Positions 10,480 to 18,058 of a stretch of DNA of 35,914 bases are shown here, piece by piece. Where the stretch lies: the NCBI GenBank assembly GCA_020199995.1, contig JAIVJM010000005.1, positions 1 to 35,914 of the forward strand, in the 5' to 3' direction. The DNA comes from Acidobacteriota bacterium (GTDB taxonomy: Bacteria > Acidobacteriota > Blastocatellia > Pyrinomonadales > Pyrinomonadaceae). Numbering within the stretch: position 1 is the first letter of the stretch; the number at the start of each line of letters is the position of its first letter. Below the pieces are notes generated by a model. It was not told the DNA's origin. It ran no database searches and saw only the letters and a program-made list of their open reading frames with translations. The position numbers and the translations under genes are program-made.

Positions 10480-10506
10480 CAGCTTGCTATCGGGGCAGTG
10501 CAAAGA

Positions 10507-10576
10507 CCCTCGGCGGCCGGGCTTCCGTGTATGCGCACCCGGATTCTCACGGCCCGCCTTTTTGCGCCGCCGGGGG
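10507..10576. terminator. Structured convergent intergenic region, likely bidirectional terminator
   Basis: CCCTCGGCGGC (10507-10517) can pair with GCCGCCGGGGG (10566-10576) over 11 bp with one G-U. An inner CCGGG/CCCGG pair lies inside. A T5 run is at 10559-10563, within the loop rather than after the stem. The element fills nearly all of the 98 bp between the stop codons of two convergent genes, so termination is its likely role. Confidence 0.4.
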
Positions 10577-10577
10577 T

Positions 10578-11627
10578 TCAGAAGAACCTGCCCCTTGCGT
10601 CTCTCATAAGCTTGACGATGTCCTTCAGCGACTGAAGCGCGCGCCTCGGGAAAAGAAACAGGTGAGCAGCTATCAGGAGTGCGTCGGGCGGGTATCGCCC
10701 TGAAGACGAAAGCAGGAGCGCGAGAGGAAAAAAGACCTCATAGTATTCATGCATCACGATGTGGAATCTGGCCTTCGGAACGACGACCACGAGATTCATC
10801 TCCCACAGCTTGAGGCGCGACCATTCGAGCAGCGCGTAAAAACAGAGAAGGGCGAGGCACAGGCGGCTGTCGGCGCGCCAGAGCATGACGGCGAACGCGG
10901 CCAGCTCGGCCGGGAAAATGACGAAATTGCCCAGCACCTTGAGCCGTGCTATCTTATGGCGCCGGGCGAAAGTGTGAAGGCCGACTTTCTCGTCGTTGTG
11001 CAAGTCACTGAGCTGGTGCCACAGTATGCCGCGCAGACCGAAGCTCAGCGACCAGACCGCGACGGAAGCGAACCAGACCGGTTCGATTGGTTCGACGCGC
11101 CAGCGGTAGACGAGGCCGACCACCAGCAGGGTTGGGAAAAGATGCGCCCCGGAAGCGTCCGCCAGCAGCCCGAGGACGCCGCGGCTTTTCAGCCTCACCG
11201 GGGGCAGCGAGTAGAGCGTGAAGGCGGCCCACGCCGCCAGATAGAGCGATAACAAGAGAGGGTCGCCGCGCCAGTAAAGCGCCACGGCGAGACCCGGGAA
11301 AATACAACATGCCAGCACCGCTGCGATGAACGTCCGCGACTTGCCGACGAGGCGGTTCGCTTTACCGCTCGCCACGTCTTCCTGAAGATCGGTGAAGTCG
11401 TTGATCACGCTCACGTAGGCCGCGCCCGGCACCAGAGCGATGAGTGCCAGAAGCAGGAGCGGCCACAAAGAGATTATTGAAATGTTTAAAAGGAACGCGG
11501 TCGCGTAGATGGTGGCGAAGATCGGAGAGAGCTTGAATTCCCACCAGTCGCCGGCCCGGATGGTTCGAGAGAGCTGAGGCCCCTGTCTTTGTGCCGGCAG
11601 GGGATTTTTTATGGCGCGCAATTCCAA
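10578..11627 (-). CDS. UbiA-family prenyltransferase
   Basis: Integral-membrane enzyme attaching a polyprenyl group to an aromatic, sugar-phosphate or glycerol-phosphate acceptor. The first Asp motif NDFTDLQED (N-D-x-x-D-x-x-x-D) is about 75-85 residues in. The second, DLHNDEKVG, is near residue 210. About eight hydrophobic segments follow, and the length of 349 aa is normal or slightly long. The start is unusual: TTG at 11627, limited by an in-frame TAA just upstream and preceded by AAGGA with 9 nt spacing; no early ATG exists. It is divergent from the glycosyltransferase at 11634, with only six bases between the two start codons. It sits among GGPP synthase, cyclase-like and glycosyltransferase genes, so it may attach GGPP to the cluster product. 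Confidence 0.88.
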   Translation of the reverse strand: MELRAIKNPLPAQRQGPQLSRTIRAGDWWEFKLSPIFATIYATAFLLNISIISLWPLLLLALIALVPGAAYVSVINDFTDLQEDVASGKANRLVGKSRTFIAAVLACCIFPGLAVALYWRGDPLLLSLYLAAWAAFTLYSLPPVRLKSRGVLGLLADASGAHLFPTLLVVGLVYRWRVEPIEPVWFASVAVWSLSFGLRGILWHQLSDLHNDEKVGLHTFARRHKIARLKVLGNFVIFPAELAAFAVMLWRADSRLCLALLCFYALLEWSRLKLWEMNLVVVVPKARFHIVMHEYYEVFFPLALLLSSSGRYPPDALLIAAHLFLFPRRALQSLKDIVKLMRDARGRFF

Positions 11628-11633
11628 GTGAAG

Positions 11634-12737
11634 ATGTCCTTAGTGTCGTTATCGCAAAAATTAACCCGCGCCGGGCGCCGTCTGAGAAGCGTTTCTCGCG
11701 TCGAATCTCCGCGCCGCTTCACCGTGGTGAGCACCTGCCCGGAGCCGTGGGGCGGGAGTGAAGAGCTGTGGGCGGGGGCGGCCTCCGTGCTGGCCGAGAG
11801 GGGGCACTTCGTCTCGGCCTACAAGACGGTGGTGGACGAGGCGCACCCCAGCATTCAACGACTGAAATCTTTATCCTGCCCGGTGCGGAATTTGCGGCGG
11901 CTCCCACTCCCACAGCGCCTCGTCACACGCTCTCATCTGCTTGCGCTCGCGATCCGCCTGACGGCCCGCCGACCCGACCTAGTAGTGATCTCGCAGGGGG
12001 ACAACTACGACGGGCTCCATTTCGGCTACCTCTGCCGAAAACTCAGGCTACCTTACACACTGATCAGCCAGAAAGCCACCGACCACTTTTGGCCGGCGGA
12101 CAAGGCTCGTCAGTACAGGCGTGAAGTCTACGCGGGGGCGGCGCGGTGCTTTTTCGTCTCGGAGCACAACCGGAGATTGACCGAAGACCAGAACGGCACC
12201 ACCTTAACGAACGCGGCGGTCGTCAGGAATCCGTACCTCGTCTCCGCCGACGGGCCGCTCGCGTGGCCGGGGGGCGCGGACGACTGCCTGCGACTCGCGT
12301 GCGTGGCGCGACTGTATCTGCTCGACAAGGGGCAGGACATTCTGCTGCGAGTGCTGGCGCGGGAGAAGTGGAAGAACCGGAATCTGCACGTCTCCTTCTA
12401 CGGGCGCGGCCTCAACCGCGAGGGACTCGCGGACTTGACCGCCCGGCTCGGCGTGCGGAAGGTTTCCTTCGAGGGACAGACTGGAGACGTGCCCGGCATC
12501 TGGAAAACTCATCACGCGCTGATACTGCCTTCGCGTGCCGAAGGGCTGCCGCTGTCGCTGGTCGAAGCGATGATGTGCGGGCGGCCCGCCATCGTCACGA
12601 ATGTGGGCGGGAACGCGGAAGTGGTCGACGACCGGGTGACTGGTTTTCTGTCCGCCCCGGGCGAAGATTCTCTCGACGCGGTGTTGGAAGAGGCTTGGGC
12701 GCGGCGGGGCGAGTTGAGCGAGATGGGGCATGATTAA
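11634..12737 (+). CDS. Glycosyltransferase family 4 (GT-B), short C-terminus
   Basis: Retaining GT-B sugar transferase acting on a glycan or lipid-linked acceptor in the cytosol. The C-terminal donor domain shows LYLLDKGQDILLR, SFYGRG, and the E-x7-E region PSRAEGLPLSLVEAM, then GRPAIVTNVGG. The N-terminal domain starts with VVSTCPEPWGGSEEL, an acceptor-site glycine loop. Start ATG 11634 was chosen over an in-frame upstream ATA/GTG region that would overlap the divergent UbiA gene. The frame ends at SEMGHD, where family members usually continue for another helix of 20-40 residues; the stop lies inside the overlapping start of the next gene (8 nt overlap). The C-terminal crossover helix may be lost. 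Confidence 0.88.
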   Translation: MSLVSLSQKLTRAGRRLRSVSRVESPRRFTVVSTCPEPWGGSEELWAGAASVLAERGHFVSAYKTVVDEAHPSIQRLKSLSCPVRNLRRLPLPQRLVTRSHLLALAIRLTARRPDLVVISQGDNYDGLHFGYLCRKLRLPYTLISQKATDHFWPADKARQYRREVYAGAARCFFVSEHNRRLTEDQNGTTLTNAAVVRNPYLVSADGPLAWPGGADDCLRLACVARLYLLDKGQDILLRVLAREKWKNRNLHVSFYGRGLNREGLADLTARLGVRKVSFEGQTGDVPGIWKTHHALILPSRAEGLPLSLVEAMMCGRPAIVTNVGGNAEVVDDRVTGFLSAPGEDSLDAVLEEAWARRGELSEMGHD

Positions 12738-13617
12738 AGGATTAGTTTCCGTCATTATTCCCACATACAACCGCGCCGACTACGTCGTCGAGGCACTCCG
12801 CAGCGCGCAAGCGCAGACCTACCCGCTAAAGCAGATCATCATCGTGGACGACGGGTCGTGTGATGATACGGCGCGGCGGGTGGCCGCCTTCGAGGGGGTC
12901 GAATATTACTACCAGAAGAACCGGGGTCAGGGTGCGGCGCGCAACTATGGTCTCCGGCTCGCCCGCGGCGAATACGTCGCCTCGCTCGACTCTGACGATT
13001 TGTGGGACGAAGATTTTTTAGCCCGCAGCGTCGAGTGCCTCGAAGCCTTTGAGCTCGACTTCGCCTTCGCTAACTGGACGAAGGAGAGAGACGGGCAGTC
13101 GTCCCCCAGCGAATGGCTGCGGAACGGCAAGTGGAGGGCGTACCAGACGCGGCGTCGGGGGGATTGGTCACTCCTCAGCCCCGCCGAAGTCAGAAAGCTG
13201 TTTCTCGAAATGTGCCCGGCCCCTTCTTCTTCTCTACTCGTTCGCCGTGACTCGATCGTGTCGGGGTGGGGGGAACACATGCAGATCGCCGACGACTGGT
13301 ACCTGATTCTGGAGATGGCCCTGCACCACCCTTGCAGCGCGGCCTTCAGCCTCACCCCGCGCTGGAAAAAGCGTGTCGACGGAAAGAACGTTTACGACGG
13401 GCGGCCCTTCGCCGAGACTGCCCGGAAACTTCACCTCCACGATTACCGCCGATTCAGACGCGACTTCAGCTCGCGGCTCACACGGCGGGAAAGATTTAGC
13501 CTCGCGCGGCACTCGACGCTCTATCGCCTCCGCCTTCTTCTACACGAATCGGCTCGGACTGATCTCGCCGAACGGCTAAAAATACCGCTGGTTATTGCCC
13601 GGCGATATTTTGCGTAA
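12730..13617 (+). CDS. Glycosyltransferase family 2 (GT-A)
   Basis: Inverting GT-A sugar transferase. The N-terminus MIKGLVSVIIPTYNRADYV is the classic nucleotide-binding start, with VDDGSCDDT (residues 38-46) and the metal-binding SLDSDD near residue 84. The donor loop is followed by WLRNGKWRAY. Later IADDWYLILEMA gives the catalytic Asp region. The length of 295 aa is typical. Its start overlaps the preceding GT4 stop by 8 nt, and the next glycosyltransferase starts 6 nt after its stop, so the three genes are translationally coupled. The sugar specificity is not readable. Confidence 0.92.
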   Translation: MIKGLVSVIIPTYNRADYVVEALRSAQAQTYPLKQIIIVDDGSCDDTARRVAAFEGVEYYYQKNRGQGAARNYGLRLARGEYVASLDSDDLWDEDFLARSVECLEAFELDFAFANWTKERDGQSSPSEWLRNGKWRAYQTRRRGDWSLLSPAEVRKLFLEMCPAPSSSLLVRRDSIVSGWGEHMQIADDWYLILEMALHHPCSAAFSLTPRWKKRVDGKNVYDGRPFAETARKLHLHDYRRFRRDFSSRLTRRERFSLARHSTLYRLRLLLHESARTDLAERLKIPLVIARRYFA

Positions 13618-13623
13618 ACATCT

Positions 13624-14931
13624 ATGTTGAGCGGACGCGATATCATTCTCATCTCCAGCATCGAGTGGGATTTCAACTGGCAGGGCCATCAGGAACTCGC
13701 CAGCCGTCTGGCGCGCGCGGGGAATCGTGTTCTCTACATCGAGAATATGGGCGTCCGCTCTCCCGGCCTGCACGACGCCCGGCGCGTCGCCCAAAGGTTC
13801 TCTCACTGGGCGGGTTCCCTGCTCGACGGCGGGGTGCGGCAAGTCGCGCCCAATCTCTACGTCTGCTCGCCACTGATCCTCCCCCCGTTCGGGTCAAGGC
13901 TGCGGCATCAGATTAACCGGCGCGTACTACTCCCCCTCCTCAGGCGCGTCGTGCAAAATCTGCGCTTCGACCCGGCGGTCATCATGACCTTCCTGCCGAC
14001 CGACACGGCTGCGTCGCTCGTGCGGATGCTGCGCACGCCGCAGGGGGTCGTCGTCTATTACTGCATCGCCGATTTCGCCGAACTGACCCAGCACTCTCAG
14101 GACATCTTGAAGAGCGAACGTTCGATTATCGAGATGAGCGACGTCATCTTCGCCCAGAGCCCGCGGTTGGCCGAGCATTGTTCGCAGGGAGGCAGGAAGG
14201 TGGAGGTCTTCCCGTTCGGGGTCAATCTGGACGTGTTTGCGAAGCAGGACGACCACCCGGACGGCTCTTCGGCGAAAGGCCCGATTGCCGCCGCCAAAAA
14301 CAGTTCGGCCTCCGACCTCATGTCCGCGCTGCCGCGCCCCATCATCGGCTATGTGGGGGGCATTCACAGGTTCTTCGACGTGGAGATGCTGGTCGCGATG
14401 GCACGGGCCAGACCTCATTGGTCGTGGGTGCTGGTCGGCCCGATGCAAACCTCACCCCGGGAGCTGAAGCGGATACCGAACGTCTATCTGGCCGGGCCGA
14501 AAGCCCACGAAGACTTACCCGACTACATCCGCGGCTTCGACGTCGGCATCGTGCCTTACTTATCCAACAGCTACACGGCGACCGTCGTTCCCACTAAGAT
14601 CAACGAATACCTCGCGATGGGTAAGCCCGTGGTCTCGACGAACCTGCCCGAGGTTAGTACCTTTAACGGTCAACACGGAGTGATTATTACCTCTCCAAAC
14701 CGCCCGACGGAGTTCGTCGCCTCTATCGAAAGAGCGATCCTCTCGTCCGTGGAAGCGACGATCGTCACTCGCCGGCGGACAGTGGCAGCTTTAAATGACT
14801 GGGAGGAACGCTCCGAACGGATGAGCTGTCTGATTGAGCAGGAGCTGTGCGAGAAAAAGGGTGGCGCTCCTGATCGCCGCGCGCGTCCCAAACCAAGAGG
14901 TCGCGGTGCGAGCGCGGCGGGGGGCAGATAA
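13624..14931 (+). CDS. Glycosyltransferase, GT-B fold (TuaH-like)
   Basis: A 435-residue GT-B protein. The N-terminal half has DIILISSIEWDFNWQGHQ, the WxxxxxGxQ-type start of TuaH-like enzymes of teichuronic acid and exopolysaccharide synthesis. The C-terminal half has IGYVGGIHRFFD, LVGPMQ, NVYLAGPK, and the donor site VPTKINEYLAMGKPVVST. The last 25 residues are low-complexity and basic (RARPKPRGRGASAAGG), probably a poorly conserved tail. The stop codon lies in the loop of a strong hairpin (14919-14943), so translation and termination overlap. It is the third gene of the glycosyltransferase trio. Confidence 0.88.
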   Translation: MLSGRDIILISSIEWDFNWQGHQELASRLARAGNRVLYIENMGVRSPGLHDARRVAQRFSHWAGSLLDGGVRQVAPNLYVCSPLILPPFGSRLRHQINRRVLLPLLRRVVQNLRFDPAVIMTFLPTDTAASLVRMLRTPQGVVVYYCIADFAELTQHSQDILKSERSIIEMSDVIFAQSPRLAEHCSQGGRKVEVFPFGVNLDVFAKQDDHPDGSSAKGPIAAAKNSSASDLMSALPRPIIGYVGGIHRFFDVEMLVAMARARPHWSWVLVGPMQTSPRELKRIPNVYLAGPKAHEDLPDYIRGFDVGIVPYLSNSYTATVVPTKINEYLAMGKPVVSTNLPEVSTFNGQHGVIITSPNRPTEFVASIERAILSSVEATIVTRRRTVAALNDWEERSERMSCLIEQELCEKKGGAPDRRARPKPRGRGASAAGGR

Positions 14932-14943
14932 TCAACGCCCCCC
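14919..14943. terminator. Hairpin terminator with the stop codon of the last glycosyltransferase in its loop
   Basis: GGGGGGC (14919-14925) and GCCCCCC (14937-14943) form a perfect 7-bp stem. The 11-nt loop contains the TAA at 14929-14931. A T-run (14957-14961) lies about 13 nt downstream on the plus strand. On the minus strand the same hairpin follows 8 nt after the TGA of the ligase-like relic (14951), so it could serve both directions. Confidence 0.5.
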
Positions 14944-14950
14944 TCAAGCC

Positions 14951-15205
14951 TCACCCTTTTTGTTTCATGGCCGCCACTTCGCTCGCGGGGTCGTCATTCG
15001 CCGCGCGCCGCGCGGCTAAGCCTTCCTGAGCGGCGGCCATCATTCCGAAGAGCACCCACAGATGCCTCGTGTCTTCGAAAGAGCCGGAAAGGCTTTGATA
15101 AAGAAATGCGTCAATGAAGGCTAGACGCAATGCCGTTTTGATTAAGGTGTGAGGATTCCCATCCAGACGTAGTGGGAGGAGCCCCTTGACAAGGTAGTAA
15201 GTTAA
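14951..15205 (-). pseudogene. Relic of a membrane protein C-terminus, resembling O-antigen ligase/polymerase
   Basis: The minus strand from about 15205 to the TGA at 14951 reads open for about 85 residues. It begins with AALTYYLVKGLLPLRLDGN, continues through SLSGSFEDTRHLWVLFGMM, and ends in a polar tail AAMKQKG. A hydrophobic helix, a short loop and the phrase FEDTRHLWV, followed by another helix, resemble the C-terminal end of WaaL/Wzy-type oligosaccharide ligases or polymerases. Beyond 15205 the frame runs antisense to a different relic (15201-15456), so the rest of the gene is gone. Loss of a ligase next to glycosyltransferases would fit a degraded glycan locus. The family assignment is from recollection of motif style and is uncertain. 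Confidence 0.45.
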
Positions 15206-15456
15206 AGCGGCGAATGAAGCGCGGAAGACACTGGAAGAGCTACAAGAAGCAGCTAATCAGGGATACATTGACCCGGCTTTGATAGCGGTCGTCTACATTG
15301 GATTAAAAGAGAAAGATCAAGCCTTTGAGTATCTGGAAAAGGCTTATGAAGATCGATCTGAATGGCTCGCTTTGCTCAATATCCCCCCTCTTTGAGAGCC
15401 TGCGCTCGGACGCACGTTTCACAAACTTACTGTGGCGGATTGGACTTGTGGATTGA
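15201..15456 (+). pseudogene. Frameshifted C-terminal relic of a TPR-containing signalling protein
   Basis: In frame from 15201 the plus strand reads EARKTLEELQEAANQGYIDP, then ALIAVVYIGLKEKDQAFEYL, EKAYEDRSEWLALLNIPPL and stops. After a C6 run at 15383-15388 the +1 frame continues FESLRSDARFTNLLWRIGL and ends VD with TGA at 15454. Joined, they match the typical last about 80 residues of TPR tails on acidobacterial Ser/Thr kinases and adenylate-cyclase-like proteins (LEKAYEDRS ... FDxLRSDxRF ... LLRRIGL). No start, kinase or further TPRs are present. An in-frame TAA at 15198-15200 marks the junction with the opposite-strand relic. Confidence 0.7.
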
Positions 15457-15568
15457 AACACCATTTAAGATTGCCTGATACCCCGCTGGGGGATTGCGAA
15501 GGTAGCTAGTGCCCCTCCGGGGCAGGGATGCGGGTCGCAATGTTTTTTATCTCGAACTCACGTTGAGG
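15457..15568. other. Short intergenic region with two small hairpins
   Basis: CCCC-gct-GGGG (15481-15491) and TGCCCC-tcc-GGGGCA (15510-15524) can each fold, and a T6 run follows at 15541-15546 on the plus strand. It lies between the TPR relic and the convergent stop of the cytochrome gene at 15569. It may have been a terminator, but the T-run is 17 nt from the stem. No gene is seen. Confidence 0.4.
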
Positions 15569-17320
15569 CTACGGGATGATCCAACTGCTGACCGGCTCAA
15601 GACCGCCCTGTGCGCTGTCTGACAGCTTCACGATGTAACTACCTTTCGAGGCGAACCGCTGATCGGGGCCGAGACTCAAGCGGGGGAAGACGCCGGGGTT
15701 TAAAGCGCTCTCGGTCTCCTGCTCGACGTTCTCGACGAAATAGTCTCTGGAGAAGTTACCCGCGAGTCTCATCAGCGAATGGTCGGCGACCGTGAGCACG
15801 AAGTAGGTGTTGAGCTGCGTGCGCTCGTGCAACCTCTCGACCCCTCTCGAACGGAGCCAGGCCCGGACACGGTAGACGTGGGGCGACTCGTCCCGCGGCA
15901 GCGAGTACGGGTATGTGACGTAGACCTTGTCTCGAAGGCTCTTGAATGAGCGCGGCGGCATTCCTTCCAGCAATCCGTAAGAGAGGTAGATTCGGCGGAC
16001 TGTGCCCGCAGCAGTTTGGGCTGAATCCATCATCCCGAGGTCTGCGCCGTCGAGCCACAGGACGAGTGACGAGGGCCGCTCGACCTCGATCAAGTTCTTC
16101 CAGAAGGCGGGCGTGAGCTTTTGCGTGCCCCGAATTACTCGCTCTCGCAAACCCGACGATCCCCGTGCTCGCAACTTTCGTCCGAGCGCCCGCGCGAGCA
16201 CGAGTCCGCCCCCCGTGTCGCGGTACACCTGAACGATGCGTGTTGCGCCGACGGCCCCCGCATCATCCTCTAAGTACCGCGCGAGTGCTTCCGCCTCGAC
16301 GGTCAGGCCCTTTGTGAGATAGAGCGTGAAAGCGCCCGCACGAGAGACGACTGGCTGGTTTGTCTGCGGGAACAGGCAGGGAACTTCTCTTCGCTCGCAG
16401 AAGTCGTGAACGGGCTGCCATTCGCTCTCGCCGATGCCGCCGAGCAGCGCGAACACGGGCTGCTCACGGTAGTGCGCGTCGAGTTGTGCGGGCCATGACT
16501 CCGCGGGGCCTTTAAGCTCCCACACGTGCAGCACCCACTCGCGGTAAGTCCCGTACAAATCCTCTTGATAAGAGTCGGCGCGGACGGGACGCCGGATCAT
16601 GCGCGCGGTGTCGGCGTTCTTCCAACGGAGATAGGCGTCCATCACGTCTGACATCGCGCGGCGCTTTTCAGGCTCGACTCCTTCCGTCACGACGGTCGCG
16701 AAGTGGATGGCCGAATGGCTCACGCCGGGGGCGGGCGCGGAAGAGAGGGATTTCAAGTAAGCGATGAGGTGTCCCGCGTCATCTTTGCTCAGACGGTAGC
16801 GCGGCATCAAAGCGTCAAGCTCGCGGCCCGTGGGGTCTACGCCTCCGTTGAGTGCGGCGGCGAGGGTCTCGTCCGTGTAGGCCGGGCGCGTGCGAGGGTC
16901 TCGCACGCGCGCGCGGGAGCGTCGTGGCTGGACTTCCTGAAAGAGTCTCCTGAAAAGCTCGGCCCCGCGCGGCTCCTTCTCCCGGTAGAGAAATGAACCC
17001 GTCACCGGCGGGACGAACGCTGCGCCCTCGCTCGACCCGAACCCGCTCCGGCGGTGACAGGTGGCGCAGTTGAACTGAGTCCCCTCGACTTCGACATCAC
17101 CCTGCACCGTGGCGCGAAGCGGCGCGCCGCCCGGTAAGACGCCTTCGCGGTAGATACGCTCGCCGAGTTCGGCGTCGTACTTCGCCGCGGGCGTTTGGGC
17201 TCCGGACGGCGGCGCGCCAGCGCACACACACACCAACAGGGCGGAGGCAAAAAGGGCTCCGGCGCGTAAGGCACGCCGCACTTGCCGCGTGCCCGTCTTT
17301 ACTCGTCGAAGCGTAGTCAT
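15569..17320 (-). CDS. Cytochrome c domain fused to a periplasmic-binding-protein-like domain
   Basis: A 583-residue secreted protein. A signal peptide (ALRAGALFASALLVCVCAGA, residues 17-36) precedes a monoheme cytochrome c: CATCH at 85-89 binds heme, and LMPRYRLSKDDAGHLIAYL supplies the likely Met ligand. From about residue 190 a long C-terminal part looks like the Leu/Ile/Val-binding type-I periplasmic fold (ATVVTEGVEPEKRR, FALLGGIGE, VSRAGAFTLYLTKGL, ATRIVQVYRDTGGG). ATG 17320 overlaps the TGA of the upstream SCO1 gene as ATGA, so the two are translationally coupled and the start is secure. The tail may be a sensor or solute-binding module reporting to the redox domain. It is the last gene of a long minus-strand block. 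Confidence 0.82.
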   Translation of the reverse strand: MTTLRRVKTGTRQVRRALRAGALFASALLVCVCAGAPPSGAQTPAAKYDAELGERIYREGVLPGGAPLRATVQGDVEVEGTQFNCATCHRRSGFGSSEGAAFVPPVTGSFLYREKEPRGAELFRRLFQEVQPRRSRARVRDPRTRPAYTDETLAAALNGGVDPTGRELDALMPRYRLSKDDAGHLIAYLKSLSSAPAPGVSHSAIHFATVVTEGVEPEKRRAMSDVMDAYLRWKNADTARMIRRPVRADSYQEDLYGTYREWVLHVWELKGPAESWPAQLDAHYREQPVFALLGGIGESEWQPVHDFCERREVPCLFPQTNQPVVSRAGAFTLYLTKGLTVEAEALARYLEDDAGAVGATRIVQVYRDTGGGLVLARALGRKLRARGSSGLRERVIRGTQKLTPAFWKNLIEVERPSSLVLWLDGADLGMMDSAQTAAGTVRRIYLSYGLLEGMPPRSFKSLRDKVYVTYPYSLPRDESPHVYRVRAWLRSRGVERLHERTQLNTYFVLTVADHSLMRLAGNFSRDYFVENVEQETESALNPGVFPRLSLGPDQRFASKGSYIVKLSDSAQGGLEPVSSWIIP

Positions 17321-17988
17321 TTCGCGATCAGCCGCTTGTACTCGGCCAACAGTTGTGTCGCGCTCAGCAGGCCGTCGAGTCGCACCCATTGACTGCCCGG
17401 CGAGGCGCGGAGAAACGTGAGCGGCTCGTGGCGCATCTTGTTGCCGCGGTAGGCGTCGAAAGATTTCTGGACGGCCATGATGTCGTCCGCCCCGCCGGTC
17501 AGGAAGAGCCACTGCGCTCCGGCCTTGAACTTCCGTGCGTAATCCCGCAGCCGCTCGGGCGTGTCGTGCTCCGGGTCAATCGAGATGGAGATCATCCGAA
17601 CCTTCTTCAGCTCGACCCCCAACTTGCCCTGCGCGGCGGCGAAGGTTCCGCTCATCACGGGGCAGATGGTGGGGCAGGTGGTGAAGATGAACTGCAACAG
17701 CACCGGCCCTTTGTGGCCGAGCGCCGTGGCCAGCGAGACCCTCTCGCCGTTCATGTGCAGGAGAGTCACCCCCGGCGGCCTGTAGGATTCGACCGTGCGC
17801 GTGAAACGCTCCGGCGCGGGCGTCGGCTGGTGAGACTCGTGGACGTGAACGGCAGGCTGCTGCTGCCTCGCCGCGCCAGCGCCCATCGCCCTCGTATCAG
17901 TGAGCGTCGGCGGCATTAGCACACCGAGGAGGAGCGTGAACGCAGCGCGGCACAGGTAGGTGTTCCTGATAGATTGTAATTGCCGCAT
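17317..17988 (-). CDS. SCO1/SenC/PrrC family copper chaperone
   Basis: Thioredoxin-fold protein anchored on the periplasmic face that delivers copper, classically to the CuA site of cytochrome oxidase. The metal site is complete: TTCPTICP gives Cys105 and Cys109, and the distal His is His187 in RHEPLTFL. The IDPEHDTPERL motif of the family is also present. An N-terminal hydrophobic segment (CRAAFTLLLGVLMPPTLT) acts as signal or anchor. ATG 17988 is preceded by GGAGGGG about 8 nt upstream; ATG 18024 is possible but lacks a good ribosome site. A His-rich stretch VHVHESH (48-53) follows the anchor. Its partner is probably the cytochrome/PBP protein coupled downstream or the multicopper oxidase upstream. 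Confidence 0.92.
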   Translation of the reverse strand: MRQLQSIRNTYLCRAAFTLLLGVLMPPTLTDTRAMGAGAARQQQPAVHVHESHQPTPAPERFTRTVESYRPPGVTLLHMNGERVSLATALGHKGPVLLQFIFTTCPTICPVMSGTFAAAQGKLGVELKKVRMISISIDPEHDTPERLRDYARKFKAGAQWLFLTGGADDIMAVQKSFDAYRGNKMRHEPLTFLRASPGSQWVRLDGLLSATQLLAEYKRLIAK

Positions 17989-18058
17989 AGAGCCAACCCC
18001 TCCAAACTTGCTATCAGTCATCATATTCCGACGTTTCTTCGACGGGTCGCCGGACAGC

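Noticed and set aside
15177-15210. TTGACA-like box near 15186 as a promoter
   Set aside because: No -10 at the right spacing and no intact gene follows; it lies in the relic junction.
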